From Prevotella sp. (lineage in GTDB: Bacteria; Bacteroidota; Bacteroidia; Bacteroidales; Bacteroidaceae), in assembly GCA_017413085.1 (NCBI GenBank), contig JAFPVC010000044.1:1-40382 (forward strand): a DNA stretch of 40,382 nucleotides, read 5' to 3'. Of this stretch, positions 26,142 to 35,677 are shown piece by piece (the stretch's first letter is position 1; every line of letters begins with the position of its first letter). Made by a program: the position numbers and the translations under genes. Below the pieces are notes generated by a model. It had not been told where the DNA came from. It saw only the letters and a list, made by a program, of their open reading frames with translations, and did not search any database.

Positions 26142-26430
26142 GATGTGTGAGAAAAAGTTGTCATAGTAGTCCCAAGTTGTCTTAAGAAAAGAAAGAATGA
26201 AGACAACAGAGACAACAATGACAACATATTTATCCCAGAATTGATGTGTGAGAAAAAGTTGTTATAGTTGTCCCAAGTTGTCTTAAGAAAAGAAAGAATG
26301 GAGACAACAGAGACAACAATGACAACATATTTATCCCAGAATTGATGTGTGAGAAAAAAGTTGTCACAGTAGTCCCAAGTCGTCTTTAAAAAATGTAAGA
26401 CGACATAGATAGATGGTGAAGTGACAATAG
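26142..26430. repeat. 101-bp tandem repeat, each unit a long hairpin
   Basis: Units start at 26142, 26243 and 26344, a period of 101 bp. The first two differ at three positions; the third is diverged after its first 40 bp. Each unit carries spaced GTTGTC motifs answered by GACAAC motifs, giving an imperfect stem of about 27 bp around a purine-rich loop. In unit 1 the inner stem is 26174-26183 with 26200-26207 and the outer stem 26157-26164 with 26218-26225. Unit 3 keeps both stems through paired changes (26079-type numbering: inner GTCGTCTT at 26379-26386 with AAGACGAC at 26397-26404). The array lies between the GH43 terminator and the 3' end of the ATPase gene. The period is not a multiple of three, so it is not coding. 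Confidence 0.8.
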
Positions 26431-26510
26431 TGTTTTTTTCTAAATCTCCAGTAAAAGAATGATTGGGATTTGTGACATTGATGTTGTTGTGATTGCTTCG
26501 CAAGAAATAC

Positions 26511-27641
26511 TTAGGCTCTTTCCCTCAGCCATATTCCAAAGAAACGGTCATATACTATGTATTTTCCATTAGAGGAATATACAAACTGATTTTCCATAAG
26601 CGTCTTTAAAGCTAACTTTATACTGCTTAGTGCCGGCAAACGATATTTGGTTACGAAAACCTGCGACATAGGAGAAACCACACCACCCTCACATGCTATG
26701 GCTGTAAGGAGTTTGGATTGGTTTATAGTCAATCCGGCATAGTAGTTCTCAAAGGCAATCTCTTCCTCATTGATCAGTTCGCGTATCGCTTCGTCGATAC
26801 ATTGCACCGTTATCTCATCATAGTGATGGCTAAACACTCTGTTCAGAGTGGCTTGCACATACCACGTCTGTCCATCAACCCTATCGTAGAGATAATCAAA
26901 AACTTCCTTAGATATAGACATATCGTATGCACGAAACAAAGTATCAGCAAATTCGTGATACACCGCAGCGTCTATTTCTTTTAACGAAACTATCTGGGCA
27001 CCCTGATAAAATGGTCGTTCGGGCGAAAGGAACATTTCTGACATCAGGTGCTGGTAACTACCAGAGAAGATAAAATAAGCATTCGGCACAAACTGGATGA
27101 ACGAACGCAGCAAAGCCTCTGTATCCGTATCCTCATATTTCGTAATCTGCTGAAACTCGTCTATCGCTATATAGCATCTCCTGCCAGATTGCGCTATATA
27201 CTCAAAGATACGCTGCAGGGACTGGGCAACTTGGTTGGAAGCAAAGTCAAGAGAGAATGTCGGTACACCCGTGATAGAATCAAACGTCATGGTAGGACGG
27301 AAGCTGCTGAAGAATTCCTGAACCTTACGCAGTACGTTTTGCGATGGTGTATCAAGTCTCCCCAATATATTACGTGCCATCAACTGCACAAAATGCTCCA
27401 AGGTCTTGGTTGACAAGATGTCAAAATAGATACAGACAACATCTGGCTGTTGCTGTCTTATTTTGGAAAACACATGGTGTATCAATCCTGTTTTTCCTAT
27501 ACGCCTTGGTGCTATCAGCGTGACATTACGTTCGTTATCGAGCGCCGATATTATCTTCTCCGTTTCTGCAGTCCTATCGCAGAAATACTCATTTCCCTTG
27601 TAACCATATATCACGAAAGGGTTGTTCTGTGTCTTTGCCAT
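26511..27641 (-). CDS. AAA/STAND-like ATPase with C-terminal winged helix
   Basis: A 376-aa ATP-binding protein of the type often annotated as archaeal-style or COG1672 ATPase. The P-loop is APRRIGKT (44-51) and Walker B YIAIDE (157-162). FIFSGSY near 210-216 resembles sensor 1. The C-terminal third (about 290-376) looks like a winged-helix module that may bind DNA or a partner. Such proteins are common in Bacteroidota, some linked to mobile elements or defence, but their function is not established. It has its own strong promoter. The stop lies about 80 bp from the 101-bp hairpin array, which follows it on the minus strand. Confidence 0.82.
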   Translation of the reverse strand: MAKTQNNPFVIYGYKGNEYFCDRTAETEKIISALDNERNVTLIAPRRIGKTGLIHHVFSKIRQQQPDVVCIYFDILSTKTLEHFVQLMARNILGRLDTPSQNVLRKVQEFFSSFRPTMTFDSITGVPTFSLDFASNQVAQSLQRIFEYIAQSGRRCYIAIDEFQQITKYEDTDTEALLRSFIQFVPNAYFIFSGSYQHLMSEMFLSPERPFYQGAQIVSLKEIDAAVYHEFADTLFRAYDMSISKEVFDYLYDRVDGQTWYVQATLNRVFSHHYDEITVQCIDEAIRELINEEEIAFENYYAGLTINQSKLLTAIACEGGVVSPMSQVFVTKYRLPALSSIKLALKTLMENQFVYSSNGKYIVYDRFFGIWLRERA

Positions 27642-27646
27642 AGCTA

Positions 27647-27674
27647 CTTCATGTTTTATGCTTCATGTTTTATG
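27647..27674. repeat. Tandem 14-bp duplication in the ATPase leader
   Basis: CTTCATGTTTTATG occurs at 27647-27660 and again at 27661-27674, between the promoter and the ATPase start codon. Confidence 0.7.
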
Positions 27675-27679
27675 AAGTG

Positions 27680-27711
27680 CAAAGTTACGAACTTTATTTT
27701 AGAAAAACAAA
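27680..27711 (-). promoter_or_regulatory. Promoter of the AAA/STAND-like ATPase gene
   Basis: On the minus strand TTTG (27708-27711), 20 bp, then TAACTTTG (27680-27687), a full consensus match. Confidence 0.75.
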
Positions 27712-28040
27712 TTATTTTGCAGAATAAAATGATTGCTTCGCAAGAAATCCTTTAAAATCTAAACAAAATTCTTAAAGAAATGTGAGTTGGATGAATCTTG
27801 ATAAACATAAAATATTTATGATAATTTGTGGTCATTCATGGTCATTCGTGTTTTTCTTTTCAACATGCTCCGAGCTTGCTCGCCTGAGCATCTATATAAA
27901 AAAGCAATGAGCGAAGAATGCCCATTAATGATCATGAATCTTCCATGAATTATTTTCGTCGAATTCACGTTAAAGAAGAAATATTTCTGGGCGCAGCCCA
28001 ATTATTATGATTTAGATTTTTGGGGATTTCTAACCGAAGT
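27712..28040. other. Gene-poor stretch between the ATPase and the restriction operon
   Basis: A/T-rich DNA with short repeated GGTCATTC motifs (about 27830-27850). A 61-codon minus-strand frame (27816-28001) has no recognisable features and is not called. No terminator for the restriction operon is evident. Confidence 0.4.
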
Positions 28041-28436
28041 CTAAACATTATCTAAATTTCTGTCATATTTAACGCAAGCGAATGATTGTTTACGCAGCCA
28101 TTCAAGCAATGTTATATGTTCGTTTGACAATTTTATTTCATCAAGATATGCATTGAGTGCGTCAGCCAATGAATCATAGTAGCCTCCAGGTTTATCTTTC
28201 GCATCATCCATGGCATGATCTAATTCATATTCATGATTATACCTGCGAATAAAGAATATCTTATCTGAATTGTCTTTTTCATCCACATATATCTGTCCGC
28301 ACACTGTTTGAATATGTGCTTCATCATCATACAGTTTTTTAAAGAAAGTCCTTTCCTCGTCAGAAGTTGCCTCACGTTCCATTCGGTTAAACAGACTTAT
28401 ATCTTCAGATGGTATGTAAAAATTTTTCTTTTTCAT
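28041..28436 (-). CDS. Hypothetical protein at the end of the type I RM operon
   Basis: A 131-aa acidic, soluble protein beginning MKKKNFYIPSEDISLFNRM. I do not recognise the family. It has no signal peptide or membrane helix, and mixed alpha/beta character with an N-terminal charged helix region. It lies 76 bp after hsdS on the same strand with no TAnnTTTG box in the gap, so it is probably co-transcribed. The ATG at 28436 is preceded by AAGGAG eight bases upstream, an unusually good Shine-Dalgarno match for Bacteroidota. Position suggests an accessory or control gene of the restriction system; an antitoxin or anti-restriction role is possible but unsupported. Confidence 0.7.
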   Translation of the reverse strand: MKKKNFYIPSEDISLFNRMEREATSDEERTFFKKLYDDEAHIQTVCGQIYVDEKDNSDKIFFIRRYNHEYELDHAMDDAKDKPGGYYDSLADALNAYLDEIKLSNEHITLLEWLRKQSFACVKYDRNLDNV

Positions 28437-28512
28437 TGTGTAAACTCCTTAATTCTTGTATTCTTGAATGAGTCCACTTGTAAAAGTCCATGTCGATTTT
28501 TAAGAAATCATC

Positions 28513-29922
28513 TCAATTTATCTTTTTCATTACTAAGTTATTCTGTATTTCATCCAGAACAGCAAAGAGTTCTTCTATTTTGGCTACGATACGCTGTTGC
28601 TCGTTAAGGGGAGGAATTGGTATACAAACTGGGTAAATACTTTTACCTGATATAACCGGTTGTGCTGTTGAATTCGCAGTATTGCGAAGCTGCGACCAAT
28701 TCAGAAGGTAAAATAAAAACTTTGTATAACAGATATTTTCATTGGAAACTATGAATGCATTATCAGTAATCCATGCTTTGGATTCGGTTTTATGAACACT
28801 TCCACAATAAAAGCCGACTCTACCAATGATAATCGTATCAGCATCGACATTATAGTTATCATAATACCCATTTATCCCATTCCCACCATATATTGGGTAT
28901 TTTCCTTTTTTGTTCTCACGAACTTTTATCCCATCGCCAGATTTTATTGAAATGATTTCACCCAAAGTCGTCCATACCCAGTTTTCAGGTACCTCAACGT
29001 TATCACAAGGAGTAAACTTGGGATTTATGCGCTTTAAGAGTTCTATTGCAGGCTCGTCATTCGGGTCTTGTGGCACAAGTTTACCGTGAATGGCAAGGTC
29101 AAGGATTTTGGACTTGGTTTTCGAAATGAAATTGTTTATTTCCGAACATTCTGTATCAATTGTATCAATGAATGAGAGCCAATATGATACATTTTTAATT
29201 ATCCTTTTTTGCTCCTCAATCGGAGGTATTGGAATGTAGAAGTTCTTTAGAATATCGAAAGGTGGAATGTTCTTGATAGCAGTACCCTTACTCTCCTTTG
29301 CCGCTTCACTTTTAAGAATGAAATCAAAGTAGAGCAAATAAAAATCAGATATTGACTTATCAAAAAGTCTAATGAACATAAGGGCTTGGTTAATGATACC
29401 ATCTCTAATATAATGTGGCAATACGTAAGTTTCCCCAATCGTCCCTGCACAACTTACAATAATATCTTCTGGTTGAACTGCAAATCCTTTGAGTTCCTCA
29501 AATTTGGATTTGTCTATAAAATAGTGCCCTAACGTAGCATCCTTGTTTATTGCATTCTTTTGTTCATAGACTTTATAAGCATCCGAAGAGTCTGGAACAA
29601 ACATTGATTTGGTAAGGCTGCTGCCAAATGGCCCTTTTTTATAGAATGCCAAGTCGTCTAATTTGCACCACTCCCAACCCTCTGGCACCTCAAATGGCAC
29701 CTCATTGGCTTTGCCGACCTGTTGGTTCTCATAATGGGGCGTATCGGAAGATTTAGCGGACTTTTTGCTCTGCTTAATCTTTCCTTCTTTGATAAGTCTT
29801 TCTTTTTCGGCACGAATGCGCTCCAGCAATACAGATGCTGGTTCGTCATTCGGGTCTTGCGGAACAAGTTTGCCACGAATGGCAAGGTCTAATATCTTTT
29901 GGCGTAATTTCTTTGTATTCAT
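28513..29922 (-). CDS. hsdS: Type I restriction enzyme specificity subunit HsdS
   Basis: A 469-aa protein with two target-recognition domains (about 80-235 and 310-450), each followed by a conserved coiled helix (PPIEEQKRII and PPLNEQQRIVAKIEELFA). The segment KILDLAIRGKLVPQDPNDEP near residues 9-28 is repeated almost exactly at 272-291 (ILDLAIHGKLVPQDPNDEP). In the HsdM2S and HsdR2M2S1 complexes HsdS sets the bipartite DNA target. The start follows the DUF1016 nuclease stop by two bases. The duplicated conserved region is encoded by nearly identical DNA. Confidence 0.94.
   Translation of the reverse strand: MNTKKLRQKILDLAIRGKLVPQDPNDEPASVLLERIRAEKERLIKEGKIKQSKKSAKSSDTPHYENQQVGKANEVPFEVPEGWEWCKLDDLAFYKKGPFGSSLTKSMFVPDSSDAYKVYEQKNAINKDATLGHYFIDKSKFEELKGFAVQPEDIIVSCAGTIGETYVLPHYIRDGIINQALMFIRLFDKSISDFYLLYFDFILKSEAAKESKGTAIKNIPPFDILKNFYIPIPPIEEQKRIIKNVSYWLSFIDTIDTECSEINNFISKTKSKILDLAIHGKLVPQDPNDEPAIELLKRINPKFTPCDNVEVPENWVWTTLGEIISIKSGDGIKVRENKKGKYPIYGGNGINGYYDNYNVDADTIIIGRVGFYCGSVHKTESKAWITDNAFIVSNENICYTKFLFYLLNWSQLRNTANSTAQPVISGKSIYPVCIPIPPLNEQQRIVAKIEELFAVLDEIQNNLVMKKIN
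29047..29898. repeat. Paired direct repeats within hsdS
   Basis: About 65 bp at 29047-29112 and 29832-29898 are closely similar, sharing for example TCGTCATTCGGGTCTTG and GAATGGCAAGGTC. They encode the repeated conserved region of HsdS and could support exchange of target-recognition domains. Confidence 0.65.
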
Positions 29923-29924
29923 TC

Positions 29925-31097
29925 TTACTCCTCTTTGCTTTCCTCTCTTTGCTCCTCAAACTCTAAAATCCATTCCTTTACTTTAGCTTGCAACAGAGCC
30001 TTGTCGGGCAAACAAAGTTCGTATGCAGAAGCATAGATGTTGGCATCTTCGGGCAATGTCAACTCCACAAGAGCATCGTCCTTGTCCTTACACAAGAGAA
30101 TACCAATCGTTGGTTTTTCAAATGCCTCTTTGACATGTCGGTCATAGTAGTTGACATACATCTGCATCTGACCAAGGTCTTGGTGTGATAGTTCGTCTGC
30201 TTTCAAATCCACGAGAACATAGCACTGAAGCAGACGGTTATATAGTACCAAGTCCACATAGAAATGCTTCTCGTTGAAGGTGAACTTCTTCTGCCTTGCC
30301 TCAAACAGGAACCCCTTTCCCATTTCAAGCAGGAAACTTTGTAATTTGCTGATTATAGCCGACTCCAAATCAGATTCGCTGAAACTGCTGTTGCGTTTCA
30401 GTCCGAGGAACTCTAACGTAAGAGGGTCTTTGATAATGTCTTTTGGCTTTTCTATTGTCTGTCCTTTCTGCGACAGTTGCACGACCTCTTTCGGGTCTCT
30501 GCTCAGTGCCAGACGTTCATATAGGCTTGACCCATATTCGCGTTTCAGCTGACGCACGCTCCAGTCCTGCTTCTGACATTCAATCTCGTAGAAACGACGT
30601 TCCTCCTCATTCTTGATGCGCATAAGCACCAGATAATGAGACCAAGAGAGAGTGAAAGGATTCGTACTATTTTGTACACTCGATTGAATTTCGTCTGCAC
30701 CGCAGACGAATTCTGGAGAATTGGGTAAACACTGTTTTTCTTTTTCATTTTGAATTTCGTCTACACTGTGGACGATTTTCAATTTCGTCTGCAGTGTAGA
30801 CGAAATTCCACTCCTTGAATATATGCGATAGAATTTTCGGCATTTATCTAATGTCTCGACCGACCAGCCATCTCCATACCTGTCTGTCAACTTGGCTGAC
30901 AGGTTCTTCAAAACGGCCTTGCCGTATTGTGCCCGTTGTTCCCCTTGTTGCTCATCTTCTACAATATAATGACCTATGCCATAATAGGTATAAACCATTG
31001 TAGTATCAATGGCTGTCCTTACCCTGCGGTGGGCATGGTCTATCAGAGCGGATATGCGCTCAAACAATGAGTCTTCTCTTATCTGTAAGTCGTTCAT
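29925..31097 (-). CDS. DUF1016 (YhcG-like) PDDEXK nuclease within the RM operon
   Basis: A 390-aa protein. The DUF1016 N-terminal domain (about 12-95) contains YTYYGIGHYIVEDEQ and YGKAVLKNLSAKL; the family core resumes at SWSHYLVLMRI (151-161). The PDDEXK nuclease domain has E245, D282 in FYVDLVLYN, D297-x-K299 in LVDLKAD, and Q310 on the following helix. The family is implicated in DNA repair or genome defence and recurs inside type I RM operons. Residues about 97-148 are an insertion relative to the usual family layout, encoded by three palindromic repeats. Two-base gaps separate it from hsdM and hsdS, implying translational coupling. Confidence 0.88.
   Translation of the reverse strand: MNDLQIREDSLFERISALIDHAHRRVRTAIDTTMVYTYYGIGHYIVEDEQQGEQRAQYGKAVLKNLSAKLTDRYGDGWSVETLDKCRKFYRIYSRSGISSTLQTKLKIVHSVDEIQNEKEKQCLPNSPEFVCGADEIQSSVQNSTNPFTLSWSHYLVLMRIKNEEERRFYEIECQKQDWSVRQLKREYGSSLYERLALSRDPKEVVQLSQKGQTIEKPKDIIKDPLTLEFLGLKRNSSFSESDLESAIISKLQSFLLEMGKGFLFEARQKKFTFNEKHFYVDLVLYNRLLQCYVLVDLKADELSHQDLGQMQMYVNYYDRHVKEAFEKPTIGILLCKDKDDALVELTLPEDANIYASAYELCLPDKALLQAKVKEWILEFEEQREESKEE
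30686..30807. repeat. Three palindromic AATTTCGTCT units inside the DUF1016 gene
   Basis: Units at 30686-30713, 30752-30780 and 30781-30807 each read approximately AATTTCGTCTGCA-N-TGCAGACGAAATT; the arms AATTTCGTCT and AGACGAAATT of the third are fully complementary. They encode the inserted linker, with two units giving DEIQ and the other read in a different frame (SSTLQTK). Confidence 0.8.
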
Positions 31098-31099
31098 GT

Positions 31100-32530
<1,431 letters not shown>

Positions 32531-35236
32531 TTATGCAGTTTTCCTGTATAGTAAGAACTTAGACAAAGAAGCAAGGGCTTCGTCTGCCTGTGACTTACCG
32601 CCAAAGGCTTGGATGAGTTGTGCTGCCCGAGTCTTGTCGTCGTCAATGATGTCCTTGATGGTGCAAGCACCGTTAGAAGCAATGTAATCAACGATTTGTC
32701 GGATGATGGTAACCTGCGATTCCGTCACCATGCGCTGCACCTGTCCATACCAGAGGTTGAAACGCTGCTGCGCAGAAGGGTACAGGCTCTCCAGAGTTTC
32801 GATCTGATGATTGGCAAAGCGAACCAGCTGAATGATGTTCGTAAGAGCTTCTTTTTCTTCCTTGGTGGTATGCTTCTTGACAGACTGCGGATTGACTATC
32901 GTGTAGCAGTTCCAAAGGCGCGAAGTCTGGAACTTGTTGTTTGCAAGTTTCAGCTTGTTCTCCAAATCCTTCAGCATAGCGTATGTCAGCGGCTCACCGT
33001 CGTTGTTGTAGATAATGCGCAGAGCCTCAATCTCGTCCTGATGCTCGTCGCAATACTTTTCAAATGCAGAAGTCACGTCTTTTGCTTCTTCTACGGAAAA
33101 GCCCTTGGAGATAAGATGGTCTTCCCCAGGCATCAAAGTCTCGATGAAGCCGGCGGCAAGGATGAGCAGGTATTGGCGTGCCTCAGGATGGTGAGTCAGC
33201 GGAGCCACCAGTCCCTTCCGTTCAAGGTTAGGTTCATAAATACTTTCGTATGGTGGCAGTTCGTTCTTTTCCAATGCATCAAAGATGGCAGCAGAGATTT
33301 CCTGCATTCCACTATATGCCAACCTCTGGAACTCCTCGCGCTGCTTGTCCGTACACTTGTTGTTGATGCGAGCGAGCTTAGCGGCAATCAAGCGCAGATA
33401 GTCATCGTTGACGTTGCCATGTGTCAGCAGTTCCAGCAGGCGTTTGAGCGTGATGGTCTGTACCGGCTCGCCACCGCCAGGCTCCGTTGTTGTTTTCGGA
33501 CTTTCGGTCACGCCTACAGCATCGACAAGGAAGAAGCAGTCCTTGCTGAAGGCATTTGGAGTGACGTTGCGTAACTGGTCATCGCCGATGGTGCGAACGC
33601 CACGACCTTTCATCTGGATATACAGCGGTTCGGAGGCTACGTCGCGCATGAATATCAGTACTTCAAGAGGCTTAACGTCAGTACCCGTAGCCACAAGCGT
33701 GCAAGTCACCGCAATACGAAACTCCTTGTCGTTGCGGAACTGTCGTATCAACTCGTTGCTGTCACCTGCGGAATAGGTTATCTTCTGCACGAACTTATCA
33801 TCAGTCCGTCCAAATACCTCTTTAGCGATATGCACGATATTGTTTGCGTGTATTTCATTCAGTGCAAAGATAAGCGTCTTGGGCAGATAGTCCATGTTCG
33901 GTTCACGCTGTGGGTCGGTGAACATTTCCGTATAGACAGCATCACGGTATGTTTCAAGCACCAGTTTGATTTGAGCAGGATTGATGACACTGCGGTTCAG
34001 TTCCTCCTTGGTGTAGTTCTTCGTTTCCTCGTTGCGAACGGTTTCCACCTTTCCCGTGTAGCGTGTTTCGCGTCGGAGTTTGTCGCCCTTCAAGATAGCA
34101 CCGCCGTTTTCCGTTGCCTCTGTCTTGATGCGATAGATGCGGGCATCCACATTCACGCCATCCACGATAGACTGTTCCAGCGTATAGTTTACGACGATAT
34201 TGTTATTGAAGAACGCCTTAGTCTCGGGAACAGGCGTAGCCGTCAAGCCGATGAGTTTGGCCGTGTTGAAGTATTCCAACACTTTCTTCCAGTTGCCATA
34301 AATGGAGCGGTGACATTCGTCGATGATAATAAGGTCGAAGAAATCAGGAGGCAATGACATGTTGCCAGTCAACTGCACCTCGCCTGTAGCCGTGTCTTCA
34401 TCGTCGTCGTCATTATCCACAATTTCCTGTCCCGTAAGGAGAGAGAACAAGCGTTGTATGGTAGAGATGACAACGTTGCTGTCGGATGGAACCTTGGCTG
34501 ATTTCAAACGGTTGACTGTATAGATGGTGTTGAATGGGTCGCCGTTCTCCGTCAGGCGGAACATGCCAAATTCAGCTTCAGCCTGCTTGCCAAGGTTGTT
34601 TCGGTCAACAAGGAAGAGGATTCGCTTCATGGGTGTGAAAGCCAACAGACGATAGGCTGCTAAGCATGCAGTGTAGGTCTTGCCGGCTCCTGTTGCCAAT
34701 ACTATCAGGGCTTTTTTCTGTCCAGCGCGGAAACTGCTTTCAAGTTCTGTGATGGCTTCATATTGGCAATCACGCAAACCTTTCTTCTTCAAGGTTGGCA
34801 GACCTGCGTACGGGTCATCTATCCCCAACATCTTTACAATCTCCTTAGGAGTGTGGATGCGGTTCAGTTCAATGAGTTCGCTCTCTTCGTTACGGAAATT
34901 ACGGAAGATAGTTTCTTCGCCATTGGATTGGTAGATGACAGGAAGGGGACGTTCGTATGCTCTGTAACACCCAGGAACGCTACGTGCATAAATGTCTGCC
35001 TGTTCGCTGACTATGCTTGACGTGACGTCAACCTCTTTGCGTTTTGCTTCGAGGATGCCTACGGCCATGCCGTTGATAAACAGGAAGTAGTCTGCTTCAC
35101 GATTACCTTCCAGCAAGCCTTCTCTAATGGCTGCCGCAGTTATGGTGGGCGAATAGAAATCCCTATCCACCACTTTCCAACCAGCATCTTCAAACATCTG
35201 GTCTATCTTGACTCTTGCTTTTTCCTCTGGCGTCAT
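32531..35236 (-). CDS. hsdR: Type I restriction enzyme endonuclease/translocase subunit HsdR
   Basis: A 901-aa motor and nuclease subunit of the EcoEI-like group. The N-terminal nuclease domain has D49 and E63-x-K65 in ILEAKR. The superfamily 2 helicase has Walker A ATGAGKT (181-187) and the DEAD-like box DECH (306-309), with motif VI in MKGRGVRTI. A C-terminal helical region contacts the methylase core. With HsdM and HsdS it translocates unmethylated foreign DNA and cuts it. It is the first gene of the operon, with a TAACTTTG promoter box about 60 nt before its ATG. Confidence 0.96.
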   Translation of the reverse strand: MTPEEKARVKIDQMFEDAGWKVVDRDFYSPTITAAAIREGLLEGNREADYFLFINGMAVGILEAKRKEVDVTSSIVSEQADIYARSVPGCYRAYERPLPVIYQSNGEETIFRNFRNEESELIELNRIHTPKEIVKMLGIDDPYAGLPTLKKKGLRDCQYEAITELESSFRAGQKKALIVLATGAGKTYTACLAAYRLLAFTPMKRILFLVDRNNLGKQAEAEFGMFRLTENGDPFNTIYTVNRLKSAKVPSDSNVVISTIQRLFSLLTGQEIVDNDDDDEDTATGEVQLTGNMSLPPDFFDLIIIDECHRSIYGNWKKVLEYFNTAKLIGLTATPVPETKAFFNNNIVVNYTLEQSIVDGVNVDARIYRIKTEATENGGAILKGDKLRRETRYTGKVETVRNEETKNYTKEELNRSVINPAQIKLVLETYRDAVYTEMFTDPQREPNMDYLPKTLIFALNEIHANNIVHIAKEVFGRTDDKFVQKITYSAGDSNELIRQFRNDKEFRIAVTCTLVATGTDVKPLEVLIFMRDVASEPLYIQMKGRGVRTIGDDQLRNVTPNAFSKDCFFLVDAVGVTESPKTTTEPGGGEPVQTITLKRLLELLTHGNVNDDYLRLIAAKLARINNKCTDKQREEFQRLAYSGMQEISAAIFDALEKNELPPYESIYEPNLERKGLVAPLTHHPEARQYLLILAAGFIETLMPGEDHLISKGFSVEEAKDVTSAFEKYCDEHQDEIEALRIIYNNDGEPLTYAMLKDLENKLKLANNKFQTSRLWNCYTIVNPQSVKKHTTKEEKEALTNIIQLVRFANHQIETLESLYPSAQQRFNLWYGQVQRMVTESQVTIIRQIVDYIASNGACTIKDIIDDDKTRAAQLIQAFGGKSQADEALASLSKFLLYRKTA

Positions 35237-35299
35237 ATTGCTATCGTTTTACGGCATTACCTAATATATTGTCATCAGCATTTATACTTTTTGCTGTTA

Positions 35300-35307
35300 C
35301 AAAGTTA
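35300..35307 (-). promoter_or_regulatory. -7 box of the type I RM operon
   Basis: The minus strand reads TAACTTTG. The position 20 bp upstream has TTTC rather than TTTG. Confidence 0.55.
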
Positions 35308-35430
35308 ATGATAATTTCTCAGAAAAGAAACGTTTCTGTAGAAAATTACAAAAAACATAGAGTTTTTTATTTTCTTTTCCTCTTTTCATTGTTGATTCGC
35401 ACAGAATCTGTCTGTGGTATAAAAAGAAAA

Positions 35431-35458
35431 AAGCACTTGCGATTTCTCGTAAGTGCTT
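35431..35458 (-). terminator. Native terminator of the disrupted tRNA-Met gene
   Basis: A 12-bp stem (35431-35442 with 35447-35458, one G-T pair, loop TTTC) is followed on the minus strand by TTTTTTCTTTTT. It lies 11 nt after the tRNA 3' end and is read in the same direction. Confidence 0.7.
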
Positions 35459-35469
35459 AGTTTTCAATG

Positions 35470-35517
35470 TAGCGGGAGGGGGTCACGATCCCTCGACCTC
35501 CGGATTATGAATCCGAA
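35470..35517 (-). other. 3' fragment of a tRNA-Met gene: attachment site of the integrated element
   Basis: On the minus strand the anticodon arm TCGGA-TTCATAA-TCCGG (anticodon CAT), variable loop AGGTC, T arm GAGGG-ATCGTGA-CCCCC and acceptor 3' strand TCCCGCT plus discriminator A are present. The matching 5' acceptor strand AGCGGGA and a D stem are absent on the integrase side. This is what remains of a tRNA gene after site-specific integration; the intact gene should stand at the far end of the element, beyond the window. The T loop differs from TTCRANY. A functional tRNA is excluded as it stands. Confidence 0.75.
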
Positions 35518-35563
35518 CGGCTCCAATTTTATCATATCTTTATATATTTTTTTACTGCATTTA

Positions 35564-35595
35564 TTTGGCTGATTTACAATTATTTTGTAATTTTG
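35564..35595 (+). promoter_or_regulatory. Promoter of the integrase gene
   Basis: TTTG (35564-35567), 20 bp, TAATTTTG (35588-35595): full consensus. The integrase ATG is about 80 nt downstream. Confidence 0.75.
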
Positions 35596-35677
35596 CAACA
35601 CAATAGCAGACGGTGCCGTTAAATATGTTTCCACGCCTCTGCTTGTTCAGTATTTGTTCAGTTTTAGTTTCAGGCAA

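Noticed and set aside
26132-26503. 123-codon minus-strand frame over the hairpin array
   Set aside because: The 101-bp period is not a multiple of three, so successive units are read in different frames; the peptide is a by-product of the repeat.
27816-28001. 61-codon minus-strand frame
   Set aside because: No family resemblance, no promoter and low-complexity repeats in the DNA.
32609-33574. 321-codon plus-strand frame
   Set aside because: It is antisense to hsdR, which has intact motifs; the long frame follows from hsdR codon usage.
35470-35520. Functional tRNA-Met gene
   Set aside because: The 5' acceptor strand and D stem are missing; only the 3' part is present.
35654-35677. TTG start extending the integrase by eight residues
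   Set aside because: The ATG at 35678 gives the usual N-terminus; the extra residues (MFSFSFRQ) add nothing recognisable.
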